From the NCBI GenBank assembly GCA_020627645.1, contig JAHDGN010000011.1:1-21607 (forward strand): DNA of 21,607 bases. The letters run 5' to 3'. Within the stretch, counting starts at the first letter, position 1. Every line of letters begins with the position of its first letter. A program made the position numbers and the translations under genes. The DNA is from Akkermansiaceae bacterium. Its GTDB lineage: Bacteria > Verrucomicrobiota > Verrucomicrobiia > Verrucomicrobiales > Akkermansiaceae. The notes below the pieces were generated by a model. It did no database searches. It was given only the letters and a program-made list of their open reading frames with translations, and was not told the DNA's origin. Shown one piece after another: positions 7,231-15,086 of the stretch.

Positions 7231-7519
7231 AGCGGATTACTTGCTCGAGGGGGGTGCCGTAGTATTGGCTGATCCAGTTGGAGAGTTCCATGAGACCGGG
7301 GGTGATGAGGGGGGATTGATCGAGAAGATCGTCAATAAATCGGAGGGGGTGATTGCTTTGTGGAGATGGGGAGGTCTTTAGGACAGTCCCGAGAGCGGGG
7401 CGGTTGCGAAGGGGGATTTTCACGCGGCATCCTGGGAGGACGTTGAGTGTTTCGGGAATGGCGTAGTCGAAGATGAGTTCGGACGGGCCATCGATGAGAA
7501 CGCTAGCGACGTGAGGCAT
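7061..7519 (-). CDS. priA: PriA N-terminal DNA-binding part (frameshifted gene)
   Basis: The first 98 or so residues form the PriA 3'-DNA-binding domain. They run from the start (MPHVASVLIDGPSELIFDYA) through LPGCRVKIPLRNRPALGTVL to SNWISQYYGTPLEQVIRSP, which matches the family's 'P(G)xRVxVPfg.r...G.V' and 'YYxxPLG.V.r..LP' patterns. After about residue 98 the sense leaves this frame at a run of six G on the + strand (7225-7230). The remaining residues, rich in His, Pro and Gln (SRRTHLHRQ onward), are translation of the wrong frame. The real protein continues in the middle segment. It starts 58 bp after crcB, and no clear ribosome binding site was seen. Confidence 0.8.
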   Translation of the reverse strand: MPHVASVLIDGPSELIFDYAIPETLNVLPGCRVKIPLRNRPALGTVLKTSPSPQSNHPLRFIDDLLDQSPLITPGLMELSNWISQYYGTPLEQVIRSPLLHPPKHSFSQNPKSCPAHQKTNSRRTHLHRQESQKTTHHPHHPRPSHQTHSHH

Positions 7520-7577
7520 TAGAGGAGGGGGGATGGTGACTTGTGAGTGGAGAATGTGAATGTCGAATGTGGGATTT

Positions 7578-7970
7578 TTATGGGGTGGGTATGGTTGGGG
7601 AGGTGATTTTGAGGCCGATGATGAGGGCGAGGAGGCCGACGGATACAGAGAGGATGATTTTGAGGATGGCTAGGTGGGTGAAGCCTTGATTCCAGAGGTC
7701 GAGAGATTGTTTTGAGAAGGCAGAGAAGGTGGTGAAGCCACCGAGAAAGCCGGTGGATAGAGCTGGGAGGAGCCAGGGCGGAGAGGTTTTTTGGGCGAGG
7801 GCGCCAAAGAGGATTCCCGTTAAGAAGCAGCCCAGGACGTTGCAAGTCAAGGTGCCGAGAGGAAAGTTATGGAGACCTAATTTTGGGGTGAGGGAGTCAG
7901 TGAGGGAGGTGAGGGAAAAGCGAGCAAGAGCGCCGAGTCCGCCGCCGAGAAAGATGAAGAGAGGGGTCAT
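7578..7970 (-). CDS. crcB: CrcB/Fluc fluoride ion channel
   Basis: CrcB (Fluc) is a small inner-membrane dual-topology dimer that exports fluoride and protects enolase and pyrophosphatase. The 130-residue length and four hydrophobic helices are typical. Family motifs are intact: GGGLGALARF (residues 9-18), GTLTCNVLGCF (39-49, with pore Asn44), and GFLGGFTTFSAF (74-85), which holds the conserved Phe/Ser/Phe box at 82-85. There is only one copy, so a homodimer is expected. Its ATG overlaps the stop of trpF (ATGA at 7970-7967), so it is translationally coupled to a tryptophan gene rather than carrying its own promoter. I see no fluoride riboswitch nearby. Confidence 0.93.
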   Translation of the reverse strand: MTPLFIFLGGGLGALARFSLTSLTDSLTPKLGLHNFPLGTLTCNVLGCFLTGILFGALAQKTSPPWLLPALSTGFLGGFTTFSAFSKQSLDLWNQGFTHLAILKIILSVSVGLLALIIGLKITSPTIPTP

Positions 7971-8611
7971 GAGTTGACGATGTCGAGGAGTTGTTGGACT
8001 TTATCGATGTCTTTGATGCCAGGGGAGATTTCGGCTCCAGAGGCGATATCGAGAGCGGCGGGTGAGACCTGTTGGAGGGCGTTGTGCGCATTTTGGGGAT
8101 TGATTCCTCCGGCTAGGATGAGGGGGGTGTTTGGGTTTTGTTTTTTAAATTCGGCCGCAATTTGCCAGTCGAACGTTTTGCCGGTTCCGCCGTAGTCCTT
8201 GCCTGCGGGGGTGTCGATGAGTAGAGCAAAGTTTTCTTTCGGGAGTGGGTAATCGGGGAGGTGATTTGGGTTTTTGGCAAGAATGACAGGGATGTTTTGC
8301 TGGGTGAAATAGTGGATGTCGTCTTGGGTTTCATCTCCGTGTAGCTGGACGGCGTCGATGACACATTCTTCGATCAAATCAGAGGCGAGAGGGATGGCGT
8401 TATTGACGAAAACTCCGACCCGGAGGATACGGCCAGTGACTAAGCGTGCGAGGTGGGCTGCTTTGTCTGGTTCGCAATAACGTTTGGACTTTGGCCAGAA
8501 GTTGAAGCCTAGGGCATGAACACCAAGCTGAGCGATTGCTTCGATATCGTGTTCGTTTCGAACTCCGCAAATTTTGAGCGAGGGGTCTTTTGAGCAAAAT
8601 TCGTTGAACAT
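7967..8611 (-). CDS. trpF: phosphoribosylanthranilate isomerase
   Basis: TrpF catalyses the Amadori rearrangement of N-(5'-phosphoribosyl)anthranilate to CdRP in tryptophan synthesis, in the cytoplasm. The 214-residue protein is a complete TIM barrel. It shows the catalytic Cys15 in LKICG, the general acid Asp133 in LLIDT, the phosphate-binding GGTG loop (141-144), LAGGI (166-170), and DIASGAE in the place of the usual DvnSGvE. The family motif GFNFWPKSKRY (34-44) is present. It stands alone with no other trp genes around it, and its stop overlaps the crcB start. It is the first gene of the - strand run, so the promoter should lie in the 343-bp spacer to parE. Confidence 0.95.
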   Translation of the reverse strand: MFNEFCSKDPSLKICGVRNEHDIEAIAQLGVHALGFNFWPKSKRYCEPDKAAHLARLVTGRILRVGVFVNNAIPLASDLIEECVIDAVQLHGDETQDDIHYFTQQNIPVILAKNPNHLPDYPLPKENFALLIDTPAGKDYGGTGKTFDWQIAAEFKKQNPNTPLILAGGINPQNAHNALQQVSPAALDIASGAEISPGIKDIDKVQQLLDIVNS

Positions 8612-8954
8612 TTATTTCTGTCTTGAGTTCTGATTCGTAAGCGACCGAAGGCGGTGAGATGTGGGTTACTTTGGTGGCTTATCAGGTGAGATTTATCCAT
8701 GTGGGTAAAAATTGAAAGTGAATTGGCGGGAAAGTCAGAGAGATCGAGAGACGGATCAAAAGCGGTTCAATGATCGCTTTTGGATGGCTGACGCGAATGG
8801 AGGTAACTTCCTGATTTTCAGGGAGGAAAGGGCTTGTGATCGCTTGAAGAGAGAAAAGTATGCTGAAGCGAAGAGAGGGTGGGGAGTGAAGGGGGTGGAG
8901 TTTGTGCCCTAGAGATTTCTTGATGCTTTAGAAAAGTTAAATACCCTAGAAGGC
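8612..8954. promoter_or_regulatory. divergent spacer between trpF and parE
   Basis: This 343-bp stretch separates divergent genes and must hold both promoters. I could not fix -35/-10 hexamers with confidence. TTAAAT at 8937-8942 just upstream of parE is a weak -10 candidate. The one clear structure is an 8-bp inverted repeat at 8757-8782. A 66-codon open frame (8712-8912, TTG start) looks non-coding. Confidence 0.4.
8757..8782. repeat. inverted repeat CAAAAGCG/CGCTTTTG
   Basis: Perfect 8-bp arms, CAAAAGCG at 8757-8764 and CGCTTTTG at 8775-8782, are separated by 10 nt. They sit about mid-way in the divergent trpF-parE spacer. It could be an operator for a dimeric regulator or an RNA hairpin. 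No T-run follows on either strand, so it is not a standard terminator. Confidence 0.45.
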
Positions 8955-10811
8955 ATGGCAGGGGCTGCGAATTACACGGAGGATGACATCAAGAGTCTAG
9001 ATTGGCGGGAGCATATTCGGTTGCGCCCTGGGATGTATATCGGAAAGTTGGGGGATGGGTCATCGGCGGATGATGGGATTTATATTCTATTGAAGGAGGC
9101 GTTGGATAATTCGGTGGATGAATTTGTGATGGGGTTTGGGAAGGAGATTAAGATCAAGATTGATGATGAGGGGCGGGTGGAGGTGCGAGATTTTGGGCGT
9201 GGAATTCCATTGGGGAAGTTGATGGATTGTGCGGCAAAGATCAATACAGGGGCAAAGTATGACAGTGAGGCCTTTAAGAAGTCTGTGGGTCTGAATGGGG
9301 TGGGGATTAAGGCGGTGAATGCGTTGAGCGGATTTTTTGAAATTCAGGCGTGGAGAGAGGGGAAGACCAAGGCTATTGAGTTTTCGAAGGGTGAGGTGGT
9401 GGAAGAGATGAAGCGGCCTAAAGCTGATAAGGGTGAGGAGGGGACCCGGTTAGCATTTGAGGTGGATCGATCGGTGTTTCCTAAGCGGACAAAGTTTCGT
9501 TCACCATTTGTGGAGAAGATGTGCCGTTACTATTCTTATCTGAATCCTGGACTTTCTCTAGTTTTCAATGGAACGAAATTTAAGTCGAAGAATGGCTTGT
9601 TGGATCTGTTGAGCGAGGAAATGGATGAGGCGGCCTTGTATGAGCCGATTCATTTGGAGGGGAAGGATATTGAGATTGCTTTTACACATGGGGCGTCGGG
9701 GAGTGAGGATTATTACTCCTTTGTGAACGGGCAAAATACGACCCAAGGGGGGACACATTTGGCAGCGTTTCGGGAGGCTGTGGTGAAGGTGGTGAGAGAG
9801 TTTTATAAGAAAAATTATGATCCTTCTGATATCCGGGCAGGGATTCATGCGGCAATTTCGGTGCGGATTGAGGAGCCTGTTTTTGAGAGTCAGACGAAGA
9901 CCAAATTAGGTTCGACGACGGTTGCTCCTGAAGGTGAAACGGTGAGGACCTTTATTGGGAATTTCTTGAAGGAGCAGTTGGATAATTATCTGCACAAGCA
10001 TCCGCCGGTAGCGGAGGCGATGCAGAAGCGGATCTTGGCTGCGGAGAAGGAGAGGAAGGAATTGAGTGGAGTGAAGAAGCTGGCGAGGGAGAGGGCCAAG
10101 CAGGTGAAAGTCCACAATAAGAAGTTGCGGGATTGTCGGGTGCATTGGAATACCAAGCATAAGAGGAAGGCGGATACGACGGTGTTTTTGACGGAGGGTG
10201 ATTCGGCGAGTGGATCGATTACGAAGTGTCGTGATGTGGAGACGCAGGCGGTCTTTTCGTTGCGGGGGAAGCCTTTGAACACTTTTGGGTTAAGTAAGAA
10301 GGTGGTCTATGAGAATGAGGAATTTGCGTTGTTGCAGGCGGCTTTGGGGATTGAGGATGGATTGGAGTCGTTGCGGTTTAATCGGGTGGTGATCGCGACT
10401 GATGCGGATGTGGATGGAATGCATATTCGGTTGTTGCTGCTGACGTTCTTTTTGCAGTTTTTCCCGGAGCTGATTCGGGAGGGGCATTTGTATATTTTGC
10501 AGACGCCTTTGTTTCGGGTGAGGAACAAGAAGAAGACGATCTATTGTTATGATGATGTAGAGCGTGAAGCTGCAATGTCTGAGTTAGGAAGAAATCCTGA
10601 GATTACGAGGTTTAAGGGATTGGGGGAGATTTCTCCGGATGAATTCAAGTTCATGATCGGAGATGAGATGCGACTGGATCCGGTGCAAATGGAAGAGGGG
10701 AAGGGATTGAAGGAGATGTTGACCTTTTACATGGGAAAGAACACTCCCGATCGCCAGGGTTTCATTATTGAAAATTTGCGTGAGGATGTGGATTCGGCTG
10801 AGGTGGATTAA
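8955..10811 (+). CDS. parE: DNA topoisomerase IV subunit B (ParE, GyrB family)
   Basis: This is the ATPase subunit of a type IIA topoisomerase, which decatenates or relaxes DNA together with ParC. It has 618 residues. The GHKL ATP-binding fold shows EALDNSVDE (N-box, 48-56), DFGRGIP (79-85) and the lid LNGVGIKAVNALS (113-125). The TOPRIM domain has EGDSASGS with catalytic Glu414, and DADVDG with metal-binding Asp483, Asp485 and Asp487. The C-terminus has FKGLGE (554-559). The opening DWREHIRLRPGMYIGKLGDG is characteristic of the Bacteroidetes/Verrucomicrobia-type second GyrB homologue rather than of gyrase, and the tail ends LREDVDSAEVD, unlike GyrB. The presumed partner, parC, is about 4.3 kb downstream on the same strand. 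A gyrase annotation is possible in automatic pipelines. Confidence 0.93.
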   Translation: MAGAANYTEDDIKSLDWREHIRLRPGMYIGKLGDGSSADDGIYILLKEALDNSVDEFVMGFGKEIKIKIDDEGRVEVRDFGRGIPLGKLMDCAAKINTGAKYDSEAFKKSVGLNGVGIKAVNALSGFFEIQAWREGKTKAIEFSKGEVVEEMKRPKADKGEEGTRLAFEVDRSVFPKRTKFRSPFVEKMCRYYSYLNPGLSLVFNGTKFKSKNGLLDLLSEEMDEAALYEPIHLEGKDIEIAFTHGASGSEDYYSFVNGQNTTQGGTHLAAFREAVVKVVREFYKKNYDPSDIRAGIHAAISVRIEEPVFESQTKTKLGSTTVAPEGETVRTFIGNFLKEQLDNYLHKHPPVAEAMQKRILAAEKERKELSGVKKLARERAKQVKVHNKKLRDCRVHWNTKHKRKADTTVFLTEGDSASGSITKCRDVETQAVFSLRGKPLNTFGLSKKVVYENEEFALLQAALGIEDGLESLRFNRVVIATDADVDGMHIRLLLLTFFLQFFPELIREGHLYILQTPLFRVRNKKKTIYCYDDVEREAAMSELGRNPEITRFKGLGEISPDEFKFMIGDEMRLDPVQMEEGKGLKEMLTFYMGKNTPDRQGFIIENLREDVDSAEVD

Positions 10812-10930
10812 TTGATGGGGCTCTCACCTTTCGATAAGATGTGATCGCAGGGCCTGGAGCTTCTTTGCTCGCATTTTGAGAAAAAGGGAAATTGTCTTGG
10901 CGGGAAGACGATTTGAAATAGCGTGCTGCG

Positions 10931-12730
10931 GTGATTTTTCGGGTCTGTTCTTTCATCTGCTTTTGGGCGTCGATTGCGAGTGGTATTGATTATTACGTGG
11001 CTGATTTTTCGATTGATGGTCAAGGGTCGACACATGATACGGTTGGGGACGGATTTGAGATGTCTCCGGTGATTGGAGCCAATTGGCGGATTCGGTGGGA
11101 TAGCAATCCTAGTTCGGATCAATCAACGAATCGATTGGTGACTGAAGGGGGGCGTTTCGTTTCGTCTGACTGGGGAGGTCGTGCGTTTTTTGAGACAGAC
11201 TCGATCGATGTGAGTGCCGCTCGTTCGGTGTCGATCGCTGCGGTGGGGGAGACGGTTGGTGATGAGGTGTTTAATTCGAGTTTGGAAAGTTTTGCTTGGT
11301 TTTATTCATTCGATGGAGGCCCTCCAGTTTATCAACCAGCAAGAACGACCGATGGTTCTCTGGATTTTGGGGTTATCCTTGATGTTGCTGAGGTTTCCTC
11401 ATTGGTGGTGGGTTTTGATTTTCGGATCAATGGAGATGGGGATGGTTTTGAAATTAGGTCGGTTCGAGTGAGTGATGAGGAGTTTCAGTCTTTGGCCTTG
11501 ATAATTCCGGATCAGGTGATGAAGGAGACGGGGGATGATGGTGGTCTTACTTTGCTGGAGGCAGAGGTGCGACGGACGGGGGATTTAGAAAATTCTTTGG
11601 ACCTCGTCTTGGTCAATGGTGATTCGACGGAGATTTCTATTCCGGAGGGGCTGACGATTCCCGCTGGAGAGGCGAGCGCTCGCTTTCAAGTGAGTGCTGT
11701 CGATGATGACGTTTTGGATGGAGATCAGGTGGTTAGTATTACAGTGTCGGCGGTTGGATTTACGTCTGATCTTGGTCTGGTGACGGTTGTGGATGATGAG
11801 GTTTTGGTGATCCGGGATGTGGTCATTAACGAGGTTCGGGTAGATGATCTCGATGCTGACGATGAGGAATATGTTGAGCTTTATTCAGCCTCGGGCGCTG
11901 GGGTTCGTTTGGATGATCTGTGGCTGGTTGTGATTGGGGACTCGGCTGAAAATTCTGGAGTTGTTGAAAGAGCTTATGATTTGTCTGGAGAAGTGTTGAG
12001 GTCGAATTTTTTTCTAATTGGCTCTAGTACGATGACGTTAGCGGTTCCTGATATGGAAAGGCCGCAGAATTTTTTGGAGAATGGTGATAATATTTCGATT
12101 TTATTAGTGGAGGGTTTTTCGGGTGTTGAAGGTGACGATTTAGATGTTGGAGATGATGGAGTTTTGGAGACTCGGCCGTGGGTTCGTTTGTTGAGTGGGG
12201 TTTCCTTGGTGAAGGAGGTGAATGGAGATGATGGGGCGGGTGGGATGATTCGACCAGGGGGAACTGAGTGGGACTATTCGGTTGATTTGGGAATTCCTGC
12301 GGTTGGACCTGATGGAAGCTTTGTTCCCGGGCATATTTATCGTTCTTCAGATGGAAGTGGTGAGTGGGAGATCGGGCCTTTCGCGGCGTTGCCAGGGGAT
12401 CCTTCAGCTAACCCTCCGATTCCTCCTGTGGAGTTGGCTGATACTCCTGGTGTGGAGAATCAGGTTGGGCCTCCGTTGCCTGTTTTGACTGATCCGGTGA
12501 TTGAGGTGATAGAAATGAATGGGCGAGAGCTGTTTCTGACGGCAAGGGGGCTGAGTGATGCGGATTGGATTATCGAGAGGTCTCTGGATCTCGGTCAGAG
12601 TGATTCTTGGGATCGGGTGGAAAGTGTCAGAACGGATCATGAAGATGGGACTTCGACGTTTCGGGTTTTGGCTGGAGAACAGGTTGAGTCGAAAATGTTC
12701 TATCGGCTGAGAGGTGGTTTTGGATTGTGA
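10931..12730 (+). CDS. exported Calx-beta and lamin-tail-domain protein
   Basis: This is a 599-residue secreted or surface protein of unknown role. It starts at a GTG and has a signal peptide (about 1-18, cleavage near ASG). After an unassigned beta-rich domain (about 20-185) comes a Calx-beta domain (about 190-290), recognisable from IPAGEASARFQVSAVDDDVLDGDQ and the closing VTVVDDE. A lamin-tail-like domain (about 297-400 or beyond) follows, recognisable from VVINEVRVDD, EEYVELYS and LWLVVIGD. The C-terminal 80 residues (519-599) have the 'W.ieRS.DL...DSWDRV...FYRLR' pattern common at the ends of exported Verrucomicrobia proteins. Calx-beta and lamin-tail domains are usually extracellular calcium-binding or adhesion modules. 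It is very acidic, rich in Asp and Gly. It follows parE by 119 bp, and a transcriptional link is uncertain. Confidence 0.8.
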   Translation: MIFRVCSFICFWASIASGIDYYVADFSIDGQGSTHDTVGDGFEMSPVIGANWRIRWDSNPSSDQSTNRLVTEGGRFVSSDWGGRAFFETDSIDVSAARSVSIAAVGETVGDEVFNSSLESFAWFYSFDGGPPVYQPARTTDGSLDFGVILDVAEVSSLVVGFDFRINGDGDGFEIRSVRVSDEEFQSLALIIPDQVMKETGDDGGLTLLEAEVRRTGDLENSLDLVLVNGDSTEISIPEGLTIPAGEASARFQVSAVDDDVLDGDQVVSITVSAVGFTSDLGLVTVVDDEVLVIRDVVINEVRVDDLDADDEEYVELYSASGAGVRLDDLWLVVIGDSAENSGVVERAYDLSGEVLRSNFFLIGSSTMTLAVPDMERPQNFLENGDNISILLVEGFSGVEGDDLDVGDDGVLETRPWVRLLSGVSLVKEVNGDDGAGGMIRPGGTEWDYSVDLGIPAVGPDGSFVPGHIYRSSDGSGEWEIGPFAALPGDPSANPPIPPVELADTPGVENQVGPPLPVLTDPVIEVIEMNGRELFLTARGLSDADWIIERSLDLGQSDSWDRVESVRTDHEDGTSTFRVLAGEQVESKMFYRLRGGFGL

Positions 12731-12740
12731 TTGTGACGTG

Positions 12741-12795
12741 CAATTTTGATATAAAAATAAATATTTAATTGTTTTTTTATTTATTAATAAAATTG
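12741..12795. promoter_or_regulatory. AT-rich island between two exported-protein genes
   Basis: This 55-bp stretch is almost pure A/T in a window of roughly balanced composition. It contains an imperfect hairpin with outer arms CAATT (12741-12745) and AATTG (12767-12771) followed by seven T (12772-12778), so it may act as a weak terminator for the upstream gene. It also contains TTGATA (12746-12751) and a TTTATTAATAAA palindrome (12780-12791) and could hold the promoter of the deacetylase gene. I could not place a well-spaced hexamer pair. Confidence 0.4.
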
Positions 12796-12836
12796 TGGAT
12801 TGAATCAAGGGGGGATCTGGTGTTCGGTGGGGAGGT

Positions 12837-14984
12837 ATGGATTTGCGGCTTTTCTATCGGTTGGTTTCGATTCGTGCCTTTATTTTGTTGGTTTCTCCTT
12901 GGTTTCATATCAGGGCATCTGAGCCAGATCCCTTTGGGATTATGACTCAACCGATTCCATCAAAAACGGTGGTGTTGACCTTTGATGATAGTGTTTACAG
13001 TCATTCGACGATTGTTGCTCCTATTTTGAAGCAGCACGGCTTTAATGGCACATTCTATATTTGTAACTTTAAGAGTTTTGAGACCCGAAAGGATCTCTAC
13101 ATGACCTATGATCAGATTAACGGGCTTGAGAATGATGGTTTTGAGGTGGGAAATCATACGAAGGGGCACAGTGGAGCGGCGATGTTTTACTGGACGAATA
13201 TGGAAGATGAGCTTCTGGCCAATGGTCTGCCTATGCCGACGACGATTGCGTGGCCGGTGTATGCGATTTACGAAAATCTGTTCACGTCATTGAGGAATCG
13301 AGGGTATGTCTTTGGGCGTGGGGGTGGTCGGCGGCCGTATCGTCCTAGCCTAGATTATCCTCTCAATGTACCATCCTATCAGCTTTCTGATACGGTTTCT
13401 GTGGATCAGTTTATTTCGTGGGCGAATCTTGCGACAGCGGGCAAACCTGTGGTCTTTACGTTGCATGGGGTTCCTGAAGGTGAGCATCCTCAGGTGAGTC
13501 TTGAGCCGGAGACCTTTCGGGCAATGATGCAGTATCTGAAGGATCACAATTTTAATGTGATCTCGATGAGGGATCTAGGGAATTACATTGATCCTGTTCG
13601 GGCGATGGATTTTATCCCCTACTTCAACCTGGAGCCGTGGGGGGGATTTAAGATTGAGGGGAGCCGACTTTATCTTTCGATTAAGAGTATTCCGGAGAAT
13701 CGGCAAATTACCATTCCTCGAATGACTCGAAGAATTCTCAAAGCGTGGGTTTTCAATGATCCTGACCAGACGCCTCTGTCGGTCGAGGTTGAGGATTCGG
13801 CACTGCAGACGATTACCATCCCGAGTTCGCTTCCACCAAGTCGTCCGGGATTTCCTACTGTGGTGTTCGCGGATTTGGCTGAACATCCCACGCCTACGAT
13901 TTTAGAATTTGGGTTTGTGGGGTGTCCTCCGGGTAGGATTGAGGGGGATCAGATTCGGGTTTTTGTTCCTGAATCGAGTGATCTTCAAAATATGACTCCG
14001 GTCTATGATACGGGCTCTGATCTTGTTACTGGGGTTCCGGCATCTGGAGTGGTGGCGGATTTTCGGGCGCCCAGGTCTTTCGTTGTCACGAATTCTGCGG
14101 GAGAATCGAGGTCCTATCAAGTTACTGTGATTCCTCGCAAAGGTGCGGTCGCGATTAGTAATTCGGGGTTTGAGAAAGTGGATCTCAACAATCCCTTTCA
14201 CTATCATCCTCCGGCTCGGCACTGGGAGCTTGTTCAGCCTGTGACTGAAGGCTCGGTTTCATTTCGTAATCTTTATGTGAAGCCGATGGGGGCTCGTCCT
14301 AGGGATGGCAGCAAATATGGAGCGACGATGCAGGGGGATCGAAGTGGGATTACGCAGACCCTTCGATTTGATTCGGGGAGATATGTGATGACTTTTGATT
14401 TGATGAAGCGGAGAGGGTATGCGCCTGAAGCTTCTCCGTTGAATATTCGGGTTGGAGATCAAACGGTGATGCGTATTCCTCGAGCAGACATTCCAGAGGA
14501 GTGGAGGGATGTGGTGACCCCGGCATTTGAAACGACGCAAGGGGAAAAGGCTCTTTCACTTTCTGTCGAGAGGTCTCCTGCGCCTCCCGCGTGGGGCGTT
14601 GATATTGTCGACAATTTGGAGATTCATTACCTTCCGGAAGATCATGAGGATGTTGATGGCGATGGGATTTGTTGCCTGATTGAGTTTGTGATGGGGACTG
14701 ACCGTTTTGCGGCTTCTGTGGAGGGTGCTCACCGGCTCGTTCGACAGGAGGATGATTCGAGTGTTTTATTTGAGTATCCAAGAAGTCGGCAATCGCTCTT
14801 TCCGGGGCTCAGGCAAGAGGTGGAGTATAGCTATGATATGATCTCCTGGGTGAAGATTCCGGTTCCTCGTGATAGCAACAGTGAGGTGACGATTTCTCCG
14901 GGGGTGGATCGGTCGGATCTTGTCAGTGTCAGGATTCCGACATCTGGTCAGCCTGTTTTTGTTCGTCTTCGAGTTTCTGAGTAG
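12837..14984 (+). CDS. exported NodB-type polysaccharide deacetylase with C-terminal beta and Ca-binding modules
   Basis: This 715-residue exported protein is predicted to remove N- or O-acetyl groups from a polysaccharide. A signal peptide (about 1-28) is followed by a NodB domain (about 42-250). The TFDDS motif gives Asp50 and Asp51, and NHTKGH supplies metal ligands His107 and His111. FTLHG (207-211) provides the LH motif with His210. The usual R-P-P/Y motif is changed to AWPVYAIY (138-145), so substrate specificity may differ. Downstream are a beta domain with a 'FVVTNSAGESRSYQVTVIP' strand pattern (about 350-435), a jelly-roll-like segment (about 440-600), a DVDGDGICCLIEFVMGTD calcium-binding loop (605-622), and a C-terminal domain resembling that of the preceding gene. 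GGGGAGG lies just upstream of the ATG. It could be a xylan, chitin or peptidoglycan deacetylase; the substrate cannot be told. Confidence 0.85.
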   Translation: MDLRLFYRLVSIRAFILLVSPWFHIRASEPDPFGIMTQPIPSKTVVLTFDDSVYSHSTIVAPILKQHGFNGTFYICNFKSFETRKDLYMTYDQINGLENDGFEVGNHTKGHSGAAMFYWTNMEDELLANGLPMPTTIAWPVYAIYENLFTSLRNRGYVFGRGGGRRPYRPSLDYPLNVPSYQLSDTVSVDQFISWANLATAGKPVVFTLHGVPEGEHPQVSLEPETFRAMMQYLKDHNFNVISMRDLGNYIDPVRAMDFIPYFNLEPWGGFKIEGSRLYLSIKSIPENRQITIPRMTRRILKAWVFNDPDQTPLSVEVEDSALQTITIPSSLPPSRPGFPTVVFADLAEHPTPTILEFGFVGCPPGRIEGDQIRVFVPESSDLQNMTPVYDTGSDLVTGVPASGVVADFRAPRSFVVTNSAGESRSYQVTVIPRKGAVAISNSGFEKVDLNNPFHYHPPARHWELVQPVTEGSVSFRNLYVKPMGARPRDGSKYGATMQGDRSGITQTLRFDSGRYVMTFDLMKRRGYAPEASPLNIRVGDQTVMRIPRADIPEEWRDVVTPAFETTQGEKALSLSVERSPAPPAWGVDIVDNLEIHYLPEDHEDVDGDGICCLIEFVMGTDRFAASVEGAHRLVRQEDDSSVLFEYPRSRQSLFPGLRQEVEYSYDMISWVKIPVPRDSNSEVTISPGVDRSDLVSVRIPTSGQPVFVRLRVSE

Positions 14985-15086
14985 TGCTTGTCGCTGAGGG
15001 GCTTGTGGTGGGTTTGCTCTGAGCTTATCCTTTTTTATTGATTATTAAGTTCTCTAAACAATATGCTGTCACATCGTTGATTAAGC

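Noticed and set aside
7971..8100. fluoride riboswitch before crcB
   Set aside because: crcB starts within the trpF stop codon. The upstream sequence is trpF coding, and no riboswitch-like fold was recognised.
8712..8912. 66-codon + strand open frame in the trpF-parE spacer
   Set aside because: It has a TTG start, no ribosome binding site, no recognisable sequence, and runs through the inverted repeat. It is more likely chance.
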